Assembly (NCBI GenBank): GCA_963833745.1
Contig: CAWHZD010000004.1
Location: 248,001-312,000 of the forward strand
DNA: 64,000 bases
Direction: 5' to 3'
From: AP-15 sp963833745
GTDB lineage: Bacteria; Pseudomonadota; Alphaproteobacteria; ATCC43930; CGMCC-115725
Positions 30,423 through 39,804 of the stretch are shown here, in pieces; position 1 is the first letter of the stretch; each line of letters starts with the position of its first letter. The notes below the pieces were generated by a model. The model did no database searches. It had not been told where the DNA came from and worked only from the letters and a program-made list of their open reading frames with translations. The position numbers and the translations under genes were made by a program.

Positions 30423-30685
30423 TTACGCGCCTTTGCGGCGTCGCTGGACAGCGGCTTCGAGGGTCTGTCGGATATAACGCTGATAGGGGATGCCGGCTTT
30501 TGCCGCCGCGGCCTTGAAGGCGTCGAGCAATCCCTTTGGAACCCGCAAATTGACGCGCGCGCTTTGGGCTCGAATTCGAACTGCACCATTCGCAGGCCCG
30601 AGAGGTCGTATTCGGTTAGATCCGCCTCGGCTACAAACCTTTCCGCCTCGTCATCCGTCCGCAATTTTGGAAGCGGCTTCTTCAT
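30423..30685 (-). pseudogene. BrnA/CopG-like antitoxin, single-base frameshift, no toxin partner seen
   Basis: Small ribbon-helix-helix type antitoxin. It starts MKKPLPKLRTDDEAERF at ATG 30685, behind aaggag, and continues through LTEYDLSGLRMVQFEFEPK. The frame then degenerates. Adding one base near 30560 gives SARVNLRVPKGLLDAFKA and AGIPYQRYIRQTLE, a typical BrnA/CopG ending, with a stop at 30423-30425; the corrected length is 87 residues. BrnT normally precedes BrnA, but upstream on this strand lies only the start of the divergent VOC gene, so the antitoxin appears to be alone. Confidence 0.75.
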
Positions 30686-30783
30686 AAGATTGGATCTCCT
30701 TCGCATGCATGATCAGCTTTGCCGCTGGCGCGCCAATGGGCGGCCGTCCGATAATGGTGCCGTCAGTTCGAAGGGAGGGTCGG

Positions 30784-31188
30784 ATGGTGGCGATCGAGGC
30801 GGTTGCGCATTTCAGCATTCCGGTCAGCGATGTCGCGAAAAGCACGCGCTTTTATACAGAGGTCGTCGGCTGCCGCCATTTGTCGACGGTTGGGGGCGGG
30901 CGCATGGCGTTTCTCGACGCGGCCGGGACCTGTTTGATCCTGGTCAAGCGCGACCCGCCGGTCAACCCGGTGCTCGACAATCATGGCGGCGTCCATCATT
31001 CCTTCGCCATCGCACACGACGAGTACCAGGCCGCCCTCGATCACTTGCGCGACCACGGGGTCGAGATCACCTTTGAGGAGGACCGGCAGGGCGGCGTGCT
31101 GAACGGCCCGCGCGCCTATTTCCAGGATCCCGACGGCACCGTACTCGAATTCATCGATCTGACGAGCTACGCCGGCGACACCGTCTGA
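30784..31188 (+). CDS. VOC family (glyoxalase/dioxygenase-like) protein
   Basis: Vicinal-oxygen-chelate protein of 134 residues. It has the paired beta-alpha-beta-beta-beta modules: first IEAVAHFSIPVSDVAKSTRFY, second HHSFAIAHDEYQAALDHL, and it ends GPRAYFQDPDGTVLEFIDLT, containing the conserved metal-ligand glutamate. The histidine in AHFSI and the one in HHSFAI are the other expected ligands. The start at 30784 is supported by gggaggg a few bases upstream. Substrate unknown; members include glyoxalases, ring-cleaving dioxygenases and resistance proteins. Confidence 0.87.
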   Translation: MVAIEAVAHFSIPVSDVAKSTRFYTEVVGCRHLSTVGGGRMAFLDAAGTCLILVKRDPPVNPVLDNHGGVHHSFAIAHDEYQAALDHLRDHGVEITFEEDRQGGVLNGPRAYFQDPDGTVLEFIDLTSYAGDTV

Positions 31189-31340
31189 TCACCCCGGCAC
31201 GGGTCTCGCCGCGTCCATTCCGCACCGTACTGCCCCGAACTGGTAGCGCGCGCCGTCTCTGTCCTCCCCATCCCGACGAAAGTCGGGATCCACTTCAGCA
31301 GTAGGTACCGGCCTGCGCCGGTAAGGCGAGGGGGGAGTGG

Positions 31341-31345
31341 CTTAA
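31341..31345. repeat. Left copy of target-site duplication (CTTAA)
   Basis: Five bases directly outside the left inverted repeat of the IS1634-family element, identical to 33240-33244 outside the right end. Confidence 0.85.
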
Positions 31346-33239
31346 CCCAACTTCCGCAGTTTGGATTTGAAGACGGCTGATTATCAACGGCTTGGAGGTC
31401 ATTTTCAGATTTAGGCACCACATTTTCTGGGGGGTTCAGCGGGCGGGCGGCATCTCCTGGAAGACGGGCGGCAGGGTGATCTCGATAGCGCGGCAGATCG
31501 GATCAATGGTTGCGCCGGGAGCGGTGCGCAGTCGGGCCCGGCGACCATCCTGTTCGACCTCGATCTCACTGAGGTCGGCAAGATCATCGATGATGCGCTG
31601 CCATTCGAGCTTGCTGCGGCGTGCCGCCAGACGGTCCGTCAGTTCCTTGCGCAGCACCAGGGCGAGGAAGGTGCAGAAGACGTGGCCGCGGATGCCGGCA
31701 TCGGTTTTGTGGAAGATCGGCCGGGTGGCAAGCAGCGCTTTTGCGGTTTTGAAGGCGTCCTCCACGGCGAGGAGGTTACGGTATCGCAGGACGACTTGGA
31801 GGGCGGAGATTTTCGTGTTGGTGCGCAGCACGAACAGGCCGTCGAAGCGGGCGTCGGCCTCGACCTTGGCCCGATCAATGACAAAGCCGTCGCCCACGGG
31901 CGTCTTGAGGAAACGGCGGAAGCCCTTGTTGGCGACCAGTGCCTTGTCGCCTTGCGCGAGCTTGCGCTCGAGGCCGGCGATCAGTTCGGCGCGCGCCTCG
32001 GCATCCTTTCTGGCTTCCTCGTCATTGCGACAGATGATGTAGCGCCGCCCGGCGATTGTGGTCTCCCTGACGGCGAGTTCAGTCTCGCCCTTCTGCCGCC
32101 GGATGAGCAGCGGCACGCTGACGCCATCATCCTCAATGACCTCGGCGCGCACCTCGCGGCTGGTGCGCTCGCGCACGCCGAGAATGTACTCGATCTTCTC
32201 GGCTTCGAGCGCCGCCATGGTGTGGGCGCTGATCATGCCGCGATCGGCGACGATGCAGGTCCGGGCGATGTCGAAGCGATCGCGCAGGCGGCGCACCACC
32301 GGCAACAACATCGTCACGTCGGCAGTGTTGCCCGGCATCAGGAACGAGGCGATCGGCCGGTCGGCGTCATCCAGCACGATGCCGAGCACGACCTGCTTCA
32401 AGTGCCCTCGGTAGTCCTTGGAATGGCCGCGCTGACCAGGTTCTCACCGCCGGCGCCCTCGAACCATAACGTCGTCGTATCGAAGAAGGCGATCGACACC
32501 GCACCGAACAGCGGCTGGCGATGCCGGTAGAGCGCTTCCTCGATCGCCTCGGCGGTGCCGCGGCCGTGCTCGTCGATTTCGCCGAGCCAGGCCATCGCCT
32601 TGTACGCCTCGTCGAGCCCGAGCCCTTCGGCGCCGGGGACGCGCAAGCCGTTGCGCCATTCGCTCGCGTGGCGGTCGGAACCCGAGACCGTCAGCCGATG
32701 CAGTACGGTGAGATAGACCGCCCGCTCGACATCGAAGCCGAAGCGCCGGTCGGCGAGCAGGCTGGTGAGCACGTCGCGGCATCCGGTTTCGGCCCACAAC
32801 CGGCCGAACACCAAATCGGGTCCGATGCTGACGCGGCGCAGTTCCGGCAACTCGCCGCGATAGAAGCTCGACAGCACGATCGTCCGTCGCGAATGCCGCG
32901 CCGCCGAGGCGATCAGCCCGTCGATCAGGCCGGAGGCTTCGACCTCGTCGCGCCGGCCGAGCGCCTTGATGACGCGCTGAACGTGGCGCCCGCCCTCGCG
33001 TGCGTTCTCGACGAGGTAGAGGTACTCATAGGCTCCGATCTTCTTGACGCGGACGAACATGGCGCGGCACCCTGCTTGCGGCAAGGGCACCACAATTCGT
33101 CGCCACTTCTCAAGATAAACAAACCGTCTCAATCACAAAAATGTCGATCATTTAGCACCACAATGCGAGCGGTGTCGTCGCAACCCCAGCATTTCTGCGA
33201 TCCCCAGCAACCGCATCACCCAAAACCGCGGAAGTTGGG
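31346..33239. mobile_element. IS1634-family insertion sequence with inverted repeats and target duplication
   Basis: A complete element of 1894 bp. The left end cccaacttccgcagtttgg and the complement of the right end, cccaacttccgcggttttgg, form near-perfect terminal inverted repeats. The flanks carry an identical 5-bp direct repeat, CTTAA, at 31341-31345 and 33240-33244, as expected for target duplication. It contains one transposase gene, which has a frameshift. The intact ends and duplication point to a recent insertion. Confidence 0.9.
31436..33060 (-). pseudogene. IS1634-family transposase, single-base frameshift
   Basis: DDE transposase. It starts MFVRVKKIGAYEYLYLVE at ATG 33060 and shows the catalytic FFDTTTLWFEG, CIVADRGMIS and, near the end, VEDAFKTAKALL. 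After GAGGENL the frame goes to a stop at 32398. Adding one base in the CC at 32436-32437 (plus strand) gives GQRGHSKDYRGHLKQVVLG, the usual sequence at this place, and the protein continues to 31436 for a total of 541 residues. This family is not known for programmed frameshifting and no slippery heptamer is visible, so the break is either an inactivating mutation or an assembly error. Confidence 0.9.
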
Positions 33240-33244
33240 CTTAA
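33240..33244. repeat. Right copy of target-site duplication (CTTAA)
   Basis: Matches 31341-31345; directly outside the right inverted repeat of the IS element. Confidence 0.85.
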
Positions 33245-33286
33245 CTCGTGGTCTGAACGAGACGGATAGTTTTTGTTTTCCCTTGT

Positions 33287-33390
33287 TCGTCGCCCCCGCG
33301 AAAGCGGGGGTCGAGGGCCGTCGGTAAGGAGTTGGCTGCCTGTTCAGGCCAGGGGCAAGCTCTGGGTACCCGCTTTCGCGGATACGACGG
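33287..33390. repeat. Dispersed palindromic repeat
   Basis: Outer arms cgtcgcccccgcgaaagcgg and cccgctttcgcggatacgac with an inner gttcaggccaggggcaagc block, the same layout as the element at 17441. It lies between the IS element and the lipoprotein gene. Confidence 0.8.
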
Positions 33391-33438
33391 AAAGAGGGCG
33401 GGTACCAAGCGTCAAATTCGCACCACTAGATCCCGAAA

Positions 33439-33930
33439 TTAGCGCTCGCCGAGATAGCCCAGGGTCGGCAGATAGGCCTGCGCGACCTTTGGCGGCATCG
33501 CCAGGATGGCAAAGGTGTTGGGGGAAAAATTCCAGCTCGCCGGCGCATAGCCCTGGGTCCAGCTGGCCACCCAGTCGACCTGCAGATAGCTCTCGGTTCC
33601 GGCAGCCAGCTGGATGGTGGTCGCCTGACCGGTCGGCAGGCCAAAGGGCTCGACTGTGAACCGGTAGGCCCCCGGCGCGAAGTCACGATAAAACCCGGTT
33701 CCTTGCGGGATGTTGGCGAACGGCGCGCCGTTCGCGTAGATCATCGGCGCAAATCCTTGGACAGCGGGATTTGGCGATATCGACCCGCGCAAAAACCAGA
33801 CCCGCGCCATCCCCGGTTTGACCGGCGGAACCTGCGCTTGCGATATGGTTGGAGCAGTCTGGGCGCACGCGGCAAGCATGATCAGGCACAGACCGAGCCA
33901 TATCGGGATCGTCAGCCGGTGTCGTCGCAT
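33439..33930 (-). CDS. Putative lipoprotein (DUF2846-like)
   Basis: Predicted outer or periplasmic lipoprotein of 163 residues. The signal sequence MRRHRLTIPIWLGLCLIMLAACA ends in a lipobox (LAAC). The mature part begins with a Pro/Gln-rich linker, then GMARVWFLRGSISPNPAVQGFAP, APFANIPQGTGFYRDFAPG and YRFTVEPFGLPTGQATTI, a beta-rich pattern like that of DUF2846 proteins. A longer reading frame extends to 34017, but the ATG at 33930 with ggaga upstream begins the signal peptide. No functional partner nearby. Confidence 0.75.
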   Translation of the reverse strand: MRRHRLTIPIWLGLCLIMLAACAQTAPTISQAQVPPVKPGMARVWFLRGSISPNPAVQGFAPMIYANGAPFANIPQGTGFYRDFAPGAYRFTVEPFGLPTGQATTIQLAAGTESYLQVDWVASWTQGYAPASWNFSPNTFAILAMPPKVAQAYLPTLGYLGER

Positions 33931-34122
33931 CGTCGTTCTCCCATGGCCGGCGTCCAGAGCGAGGAGGCCGTCGCTGGTATTTGCAACGGATCGGGCCGGC
34001 GCCAAGGCAACCCGCAATCAAATCACGGTGAAGACGGCGCGCACCGACACGCAGGCCATCGCCCACGCAGGCCATCGCCACGGCGCCGGCGCCAAATCGG
34101 TCTTTCCTGGCTTGGGCACCGT

Positions 34123-35310
34123 CTACGCGAGCGGTCGCGTTTGCGCCGGCGCGACCGGAATCGTGTAGAGGTTCACCGCGTTCTCAAAGACCAGCTGGTT
34201 CAGCGCTTCTCTCCCGAGAGCCGCCTCCGCCGGCGCGTGCCCCATCGCCTTGGAGTGCGGCCACGGGCTGTCGAGACCGGGGAAGTCGCTGGCCCACAGG
34301 AAGTTGCCGAGGCCAACCTCAGGCGCCCGCCGAAAACCGCCCTCCTCCTCGACCTCGAAGGTGAAGAAGACTTGGCGCTTCACGAACTCGCTCGGCATGT
34401 CGGAAAGCACGATGTCGGGTTTGAAGACGCGGTTGGACGGCCCGCCGAAATCGTATTCGCGGTCGAAGCGCCAGAACATAAAGGGGACCCAGCCGACACC
34501 CGCCTCTTCGAGGACGAAACGCACCCGGGGATGGCGGTCGCAGATGCCCGAGAACACGACGGCGCTCATCAGTTCCGCCATCAGCCCCATCGGGAAGTTG
34601 GCAACCGTCATCAGCGACTGGTTGCGCGGTTCAAGCCCCGAAACCCCGACCCCGATCTGGCGCGAGCCTCCGCGCGGGTTTGCATGCAGATTGACCGGCA
34701 TGCGCGTCTCCGCGGCTGCCGCCCACACCGGCTCCCACATCTGGTGCAGCACGGGCTCGGGAGCGCCGGCCCAGTCGAAGACGACCCCGGTGGGCAGACC
34801 GAACTCGGCCACCCGCATCAGCTCGGCGACGGCTTCCTCGGGCGTTTGGCACGGCAGCGGCAGAAGCATGATGAAGCGGCCGTTCGATTCTTCGTAAAGT
34901 TCGCGCGCCCAGTCGTTGACGGCGCGAACGCAGGCGGCGCGCAGTTCGGGGTCCTTGATCGCCGATATCTGCTCGTAAGGACCGTTGACGAGCTCGGCAT
35001 CGACCCCGTCCCGGTCCATGTCTTCGCAGCGATATTTGGCATTTGCGGCGCGGAAGATGCCGGGCTCCGGCTCCTCCGCCAGACCCGCCCGGGTGTAGCA
35101 GTTGACCGGGCCCCGGCCCACGCCAGCCCAGCCGACCCCGCTCCACGGCCGCCCCTCGACAATCCACTGGCGGACGCCGTCCGCACCCGTCACCACCCGC
35201 GGCGCGTCGTCCTGAAATTTTCGGGGGAGACGCTTTGTCCACAAGTCGAAGGGCAGGTGCATCAGCCGGCAATGACCATCCGCGGACACCACACCAAATC
35301 GCTTCTCCAT
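34123..35310 (-). CDS. Amidohydrolase family protein (COG2159)
   Basis: TIM-barrel amidohydrolase of 395 residues in the group that includes ACMSD-type decarboxylases. The first strand reads RFGVVSADGHCRL, followed by YRCEDMDRDGVDAELVNG, the metal-ligand histidine in MPVNLHANPRGGS, HPRVRFVLEEAGVGWVPFM and the final NFLWASDFPGLDSPWPHSKA with the conserved aspartate. ATG 35310 has gggagagg upstream. It lies downstream of the amidase genes on the same strand and shares its overall architecture with the amidohydrolase at 54536. Confidence 0.88.
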   Translation of the reverse strand: MEKRFGVVSADGHCRLMHLPFDLWTKRLPRKFQDDAPRVVTGADGVRQWIVEGRPWSGVGWAGVGRGPVNCYTRAGLAEEPEPGIFRAANAKYRCEDMDRDGVDAELVNGPYEQISAIKDPELRAACVRAVNDWARELYEESNGRFIMLLPLPCQTPEEAVAELMRVAEFGLPTGVVFDWAGAPEPVLHQMWEPVWAAAAETRMPVNLHANPRGGSRQIGVGVSGLEPRNQSLMTVANFPMGLMAELMSAVVFSGICDRHPRVRFVLEEAGVGWVPFMFWRFDREYDFGGPSNRVFKPDIVLSDMPSEFVKRQVFFTFEVEEEGGFRRAPEVGLGNFLWASDFPGLDSPWPHSKAMGHAPAEAALGREALNQLVFENAVNLYTIPVAPAQTRPLA

Positions 35311-35410
35311 GACGCCTCTCCCTCTAAGCGGTTTAGGGTCGGTTTTCCTTGTCCGAACGCAACAGGGTAGCCCGGTTGGCGAGCATTGAGCGCCGCAAAC
35401 CGGCGTGCCG

Positions 35411-36823
35411 CTAGGCCGCGGCGGGGGCGGCGGAGACCAGCGCCGGGCGCTTATTACGAAAGTTTGTTGCTTTTTCGAAGGCGTCGGCGACGCGAAACAC
35501 CGTCGGCTCCTGGAACGGCTTGCCGACGAGCTGGATCGCCACCGGCAGCCCACCCTCGCCAAACCCCGAGCAGATCGAGATCGCCGGGTAGCCCGCGACA
35601 TTGAACGGCATCGTAAAGCTCGGCGTCTGGAACACATCCCATTTCGGCAAGGCGTCGATCTTGGGCGCCTCGGCGGGCTGGGCCGCGGTCAGCACGACGT
35701 CGAGCCCGGCCATCGCGCGCTGCAGCTGGGCGCGCAATTCGCGCCGGCGCCGCACCGCCTGGAGGTAATCGACGCCCGACACCAGGGCGCCCAGCATCAG
35801 CCGGCTGCGTACGCGCTCGCCGAAATCGCCGAGCCTGGTGCGCGACCATTCCTCATACGCGGCAGCGCGCTCGACGATCGAGATCAGCGAGCCGCACGCT
35901 CCCCAATCCTGCAATGGCGACAATTGGACCTCGCGGGTCTCGGCGCCGAGCCCACGGAAGGTGGCGATCGCGTCGTCGACGCCGCGCTGGGTTCCGGCGC
36001 TGACCTTGTAATCGGTCTCGTGGAAATGGTGGATGACGCCGATCCTCAGGCCTTTGACGCCGCTGCCTATCAATGCGCTGTAGTCGGGCACCGGGCGCTC
36101 GGCGCTCGCCGGGTCGCGCGGGTCGTGGCCGGCGAGGGCCTGCAGCATCAACGCGCAATCCTCGGCGGTCCAGGCCATCGGGCCGATGTGGTCGAGCGTG
36201 TACGCCGCGGGAGCGACGCCGGCGCGGCTGACGAGGCCGTAGGTCGGCTTGATGCCGGCGATCCCGCACAACGCCGCCGGGCCGCGGATCGAGCCGCCGG
36301 TGTCAGTGCCGATACCGCCGAGGATCAGCCCGGCCGCGACCCCGGCGCCGGTGCCGCTGCTGCTGCCGGCGGTGAAATGGCCGGTGTCCCACGGGTTGCG
36401 CGCCGGCGGCCACGGCACGTCGAAAGACGGCCCGCCATCCGCGAATTCATGGGTTGTCGTCTTGCCCATCAGCACGGTGCCGGCGGCAGCGAGCTTTTCG
36501 GCGCAGGCGGCATCACTCTCAGGAATGTTGTCGGCGAGGAGCTTCGACTGACAGGTCGTCGGAATGCCTTTGGTGTCGACGATGTCCTTGAGGCCGATCG
36601 GGATGCCGTGCAACGGCCCGGACGGTCCGCCGGCCATGATTGCCCGCTCGGCGGCCCGCGCTTCGTCGATCGCGCGCTCCTCGGTAAGCCGGATGAAGGC
36701 GTGCAACTGATTGTCCACCGCATGCACCCGATCGAGGCAGGCGCGGGTCAATTCGACCGGCGACAGGCGCTTTGCCGCGATCAGCCGTGCCGCCTCGGCA
36801 ATGGTCGGGATCGCGTCGGTCAT
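35411..36823 (-). CDS. Amidase (amidase signature family, AtzE/GatA-like)
   Basis: Serine hydrolase of 470 residues that cleaves an amide bond. The Ser-cisSer-Lys triad is complete: K79 in GLKDIVDTKG, S154 in TAGSSSGTGAG and S178 in GTDTGGSIRGPA. The C-terminal part FTMPFNVAGYPAISICSGFGEGGLPVAIQLVGKPFQE is also typical. It overlaps the 65-residue gene upstream by 4 nt (ATGA). In AtzE the small partner AtzG binds and stabilises the amidase, so a two-subunit enzyme is likely. The adjacent ABC importer could bring in its substrate. Confidence 0.93.
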   Translation of the reverse strand: MTDAIPTIAEAARLIAAKRLSPVELTRACLDRVHAVDNQLHAFIRLTEERAIDEARAAERAIMAGGPSGPLHGIPIGLKDIVDTKGIPTTCQSKLLADNIPESDAACAEKLAAAGTVLMGKTTTHEFADGGPSFDVPWPPARNPWDTGHFTAGSSSGTGAGVAAGLILGGIGTDTGGSIRGPAALCGIAGIKPTYGLVSRAGVAPAAYTLDHIGPMAWTAEDCALMLQALAGHDPRDPASAERPVPDYSALIGSGVKGLRIGVIHHFHETDYKVSAGTQRGVDDAIATFRGLGAETREVQLSPLQDWGACGSLISIVERAAAYEEWSRTRLGDFGERVRSRLMLGALVSGVDYLQAVRRRRELRAQLQRAMAGLDVVLTAAQPAEAPKIDALPKWDVFQTPSFTMPFNVAGYPAISICSGFGEGGLPVAIQLVGKPFQEPTVFRVADAFEKATNFRNKRPALVSAAPAAA

Positions 36824-37017
36824 TGCAGGTCCTCCTCGGTAAAGCCGTAGGTCAGCGCCGGCTCGGCCATCCGGCCGCGCGGCTGGCGCACTCGCGCCGC
36901 CATCGCCGCAATGCCGGCATAGACCGTTTTCAGCTCGGCCTTTTGCGCGCTGCTGAGGGTGAGCCCGGCGCGGTCCAGCAGAAAGTCGAGAGCCTCGTCC
37001 GAGATTTCAGATGGCAT
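36820..37017 (-). CDS. AtzG-like small amidase subunit (DUF4089/GatC-like)
   Basis: A 65-residue protein translated just before, and coupled to, the amidase gene. It starts MPSEISDEALDFLLDRAGLT and ends MAEPALTYGFTEEDLQ, the pattern of AtzG and related DUF4089 proteins, which resemble the GatC subunit of the amidotransferase. A longer frame back to 37140 exists, but ATG 37017 has acggaga upstream and begins the conserved part. Its likely role is to stabilise the amidase. Confidence 0.82.
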   Translation of the reverse strand: MPSEISDEALDFLLDRAGLTLSSAQKAELKTVYAGIAAMAARVRQPRGRMAEPALTYGFTEEDLQ

Positions 37018-37224
37018 CAGCGCATTCTCCGTGGTTGGGCGGCGCGGCGAGGGATATTGACGCCGCAAACATCCGGCAATAACCGGGCCAGCGGGGGTTG
37101 ACGGCGCGCGGGCCGCGCGCCCTCGGCATGGAGGTTGCACGGATCATCGCACAGGCGGCCCGGTGAAGGCGAGTGGACATGCGTACTTCGCCGGACTGCG
37201 CATTGCTTCGGCCTGAGGTGATCG

Positions 37225-38824
37225 ATGATCCGCAGAATTCCGTTAACCGGCATCGCCGCAGCGCTGTTGCTCAGCCTTGCGGCAAGCCTGCCCGGGTTTG
37301 CGCAAACCCTCCGCATCGCGATGACCGCGGCCGACATCCCGACCACCAGCGGCATCCCGAACAATGGCGGCGAGGGCTATCGCTTTCTCGGCTTCCCGGC
37401 CTTTGACGGTCTGGTCGATTGGGATTTCACGCACCCGAACGAGATCGCCGGGTTGACGCCGGGGCTGGCGACCGCGTGGCAGATTGATCCCGCCGACCAT
37501 ACCCGCTGGATCTTTACGTTGCGCCCGGGCGTCAAATTCACCGACGGCAGCGACGTGACGGCGGACGCGATCGTCTGGAACCTGCAGCGGCTCTACGACG
37601 AGAAGTCGCCGCAATTCGATCCCGCCGCCTCGGCGATCGTGCGCTCCTTTGTTAGCATGCTCGATCACTGGCAAAAAATCGACGACCCACACGATCGCGA
37701 TCTACACGAAATCGCCGTTCAGCTTTTTCCCGTACATGGTCCCCAACATCCTGATCGTCAGTTCCGCCGAATGGGAGAAATCGGGGCGCAGCTGGCCCGA
37801 ATTCGCCAAGCACCCGGCGGGAACCGGGCCGTTCCAGATCACCCAGGTCATCCCCGGCCAGTTCGCCGAGATGACGCGCAACGCCAATTACTGGGACAAG
37901 ACGCGGATCCCGAAGCTCGAAAAGATGGTGGTGATCCCGATGCCCGAGCCGACAACCCGGCTCTCGGCATTGCGTTCCGGCGAGGTCGACTGGATCGAGG
38001 TGCCGCCGCCCGATGCCATCCCGTCGTTGAAGGCGGCCGGATTTCAGATCAGCCTGTGGCCCTACCCGCATGTCTGGCCCTACATTTACAAAGTGACCGA
38101 CGGTTCGCCGTTTGCCGACCAACGGGTCCGCCAGGCGCTGAACTATGCGATCGACCGCGACGCGATCGTCAAATTCCTGAACGGCACAGCAAAGCCGTCC
38201 TATGGCCTGTATCCGCCCGACCACCCGTATTTCGGGTCGCCGGAATTGCGCTATGGCTATGACCCGGAGAAGGCGAAGGCGCTGCTGAAGGCGGCCGGAT
38301 ACGGCCCCGATCACCCGGTCAAGGCCAAGATCATGATTTCGACCGCCGGCTCCGGGCAGATGCTGCCGTTGCCGATGAACGAGATCATCCAGCAGCAGGT
38401 GCGTCCGCTCGGCTTCGATCTGCAATTCGACGTCGTCGAATGGGGCACGATGCTGGTCGCCAAGCGCAGCGCGCCCGGCGCGCCCGCCTCGCATGGCGAC
38501 GACGCGCTCAACAACAGCCTCGGCTTTGCCGATCCGGCGGTCATGTTCCGCTATTTCGACAAGGCCAGTTTTTCGCCGAACGGGATCAACTGGGGGCATT
38601 TCTACGATCCCAAGATTGACGAGTTGCTGACCAAAGCGCAGCAGAGTTTCGATCCCAAAGAGCAGGTGAACTACCTGGCGCAGGCGCATGGGCTCGTCGT
38701 CGACGACGCAGCCTGGCTGTTCATTGTGCACGACCTCAATCCGCGGGCGATGTCGCCAAAAGTAAAGGGCTTCCAACCGGCGCAGAGCTGGTATCAGGAT
38801 TTCACCCACGTCACGGTCGAGTAG
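37225..38824 (+). pseudogene. ABC transporter substrate-binding protein, family 5 (peptide type), single-base frameshift
   Basis: Periplasmic solute-binding protein for peptides, opines or similar compounds. It begins MIRRIPLTGIAAALLLSLAA, a Sec signal peptide ending near AQ. The N-lobe has WIFTLRPGVKFTDGSDVTADAIVWNL. The frame then breaks: removing one C of the CCC at 37686-37688 joins KIDD to HTIAIYTKSPFSFFPYM and continues through HPAGTGPFQI, FADQRVRQALNYAIDRDAIV and the C-terminus at 38824, giving about 532 residues. It is the first gene of a five-gene importer operon and is divergent from the amidase genes. Confidence 0.9.
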
Positions 38825-38850
38825 CTGAGCCGATCGGGCCAGGTTCGGTC

Positions 38851-39795
38851 ATGACCCGTTTCGTCGCCGCGCGGCTGTTGCATACTGTGTTGATTCTGTT
38901 TGGCGTCTCGCTGGTCGCGTTCGCCCTCATTCACATGATCCCCGGCAACCCGCTCGACATCTTGTTGCCGCCCGAGGCGCCAAAGACCGTCGTCGACCGG
39001 CTGCGCAGCGAATTCGGCTTCGACCGCCCGCTCTATATTCAATACCTGTCGTGGCTCGGCCGGGTATTGCACGGCAATCTCGGCACTTCGGTGTTTACCG
39101 GGCGCGAGGTCACGCAGGATCTGCTGCGCGCGCTCGGCAATACGCTGGTCATTGCCGTTCCGTCGGCGTTTCTAGGCTTTGGCTTGGGCATTACGCTGGG
39201 GGCATTGGCTGCCTTCAACTACGGCAGGCTAACCGACCGGCTGATTTCGGCGTTTGTGATCCTGGGATTGAGCGTGCCGCATTTCTGGCTCGCCATCGTC
39301 CTCGTCATTGTTTTCGCGGTGCTCTGGAACCTGTTGCCCGCGGCCGGCATGGGCAGTACCGGCGGATTTCCGACAAGCCGGGATTCGGTTCGCTACCTGA
39401 TCCTGCCGGTCGTGACCCTGTCGATGATCCCGATGGGCGTCGTCGGCCGCATGGTGCGCTCGACCGTGCTCGAAATCCTCAGCAATGACTTTCCAACCGC
39501 ATTGCGGGCAAAAGGGTTGCTGTCGCGGCATGTCCTCGTTCACGTGCTGAAAAATGCAGCACCGCCGACATTGGCGGTCATGGGGTTGCAGCTCGGCTAT
39601 TTGCTCGGCGGCTCGATCCTGGTCGAGACCGTGTTCAACTGGCCGGGTTGCGGCCAGTTTATGAACCTGGCGATTTTCCGGCGCGACATCCCGGTGCTGC
39701 AGGGAACGGTGCTGGTATTGGCGAGCTTTTTTGTGCTGATCAATCTGCTGGTCGATCTGGTGCAGGCGCTGATCGACCCGCGGATGCGGCGATAG
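38851..39795 (+). CDS. ABC transporter permease (DppB/OppB type)
   Basis: Inner-membrane permease of 314 residues with six helices. The N-terminal FVAARLLHTVLILFGVSLVAF and HMIPGNPLDILLPPEA are family signatures; the ATPase-contacting EAA-like loop lies in NDFPTALRAKGLLSRHVLVHVLKNA. It should pair with the next permease to form the channel of a peptide/nickel-type importer. Starts 26 nt after the binding protein gene. Confidence 0.93.
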   Translation: MTRFVAARLLHTVLILFGVSLVAFALIHMIPGNPLDILLPPEAPKTVVDRLRSEFGFDRPLYIQYLSWLGRVLHGNLGTSVFTGREVTQDLLRALGNTLVIAVPSAFLGFGLGITLGALAAFNYGRLTDRLISAFVILGLSVPHFWLAIVLVIVFAVLWNLLPAAGMGSTGGFPTSRDSVRYLILPVVTLSMIPMGVVGRMVRSTVLEILSNDFPTALRAKGLLSRHVLVHVLKNAAPPTLAVMGLQLGYLLGGSILVETVFNWPGCGQFMNLAIFRRDIPVLQGTVLVLASFFVLINLLVDLVQALIDPRMRR

Positions 39796-39804
39796 GCCCG
39801 GCCA

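Noticed and set aside
32398..32460. Programmed ribosomal frameshift in the IS transposase
   Set aside because: No slippery heptamer or downstream pseudoknot is evident, the family normally has one continuous gene, and the same type of one-base error occurs in six unrelated genes.
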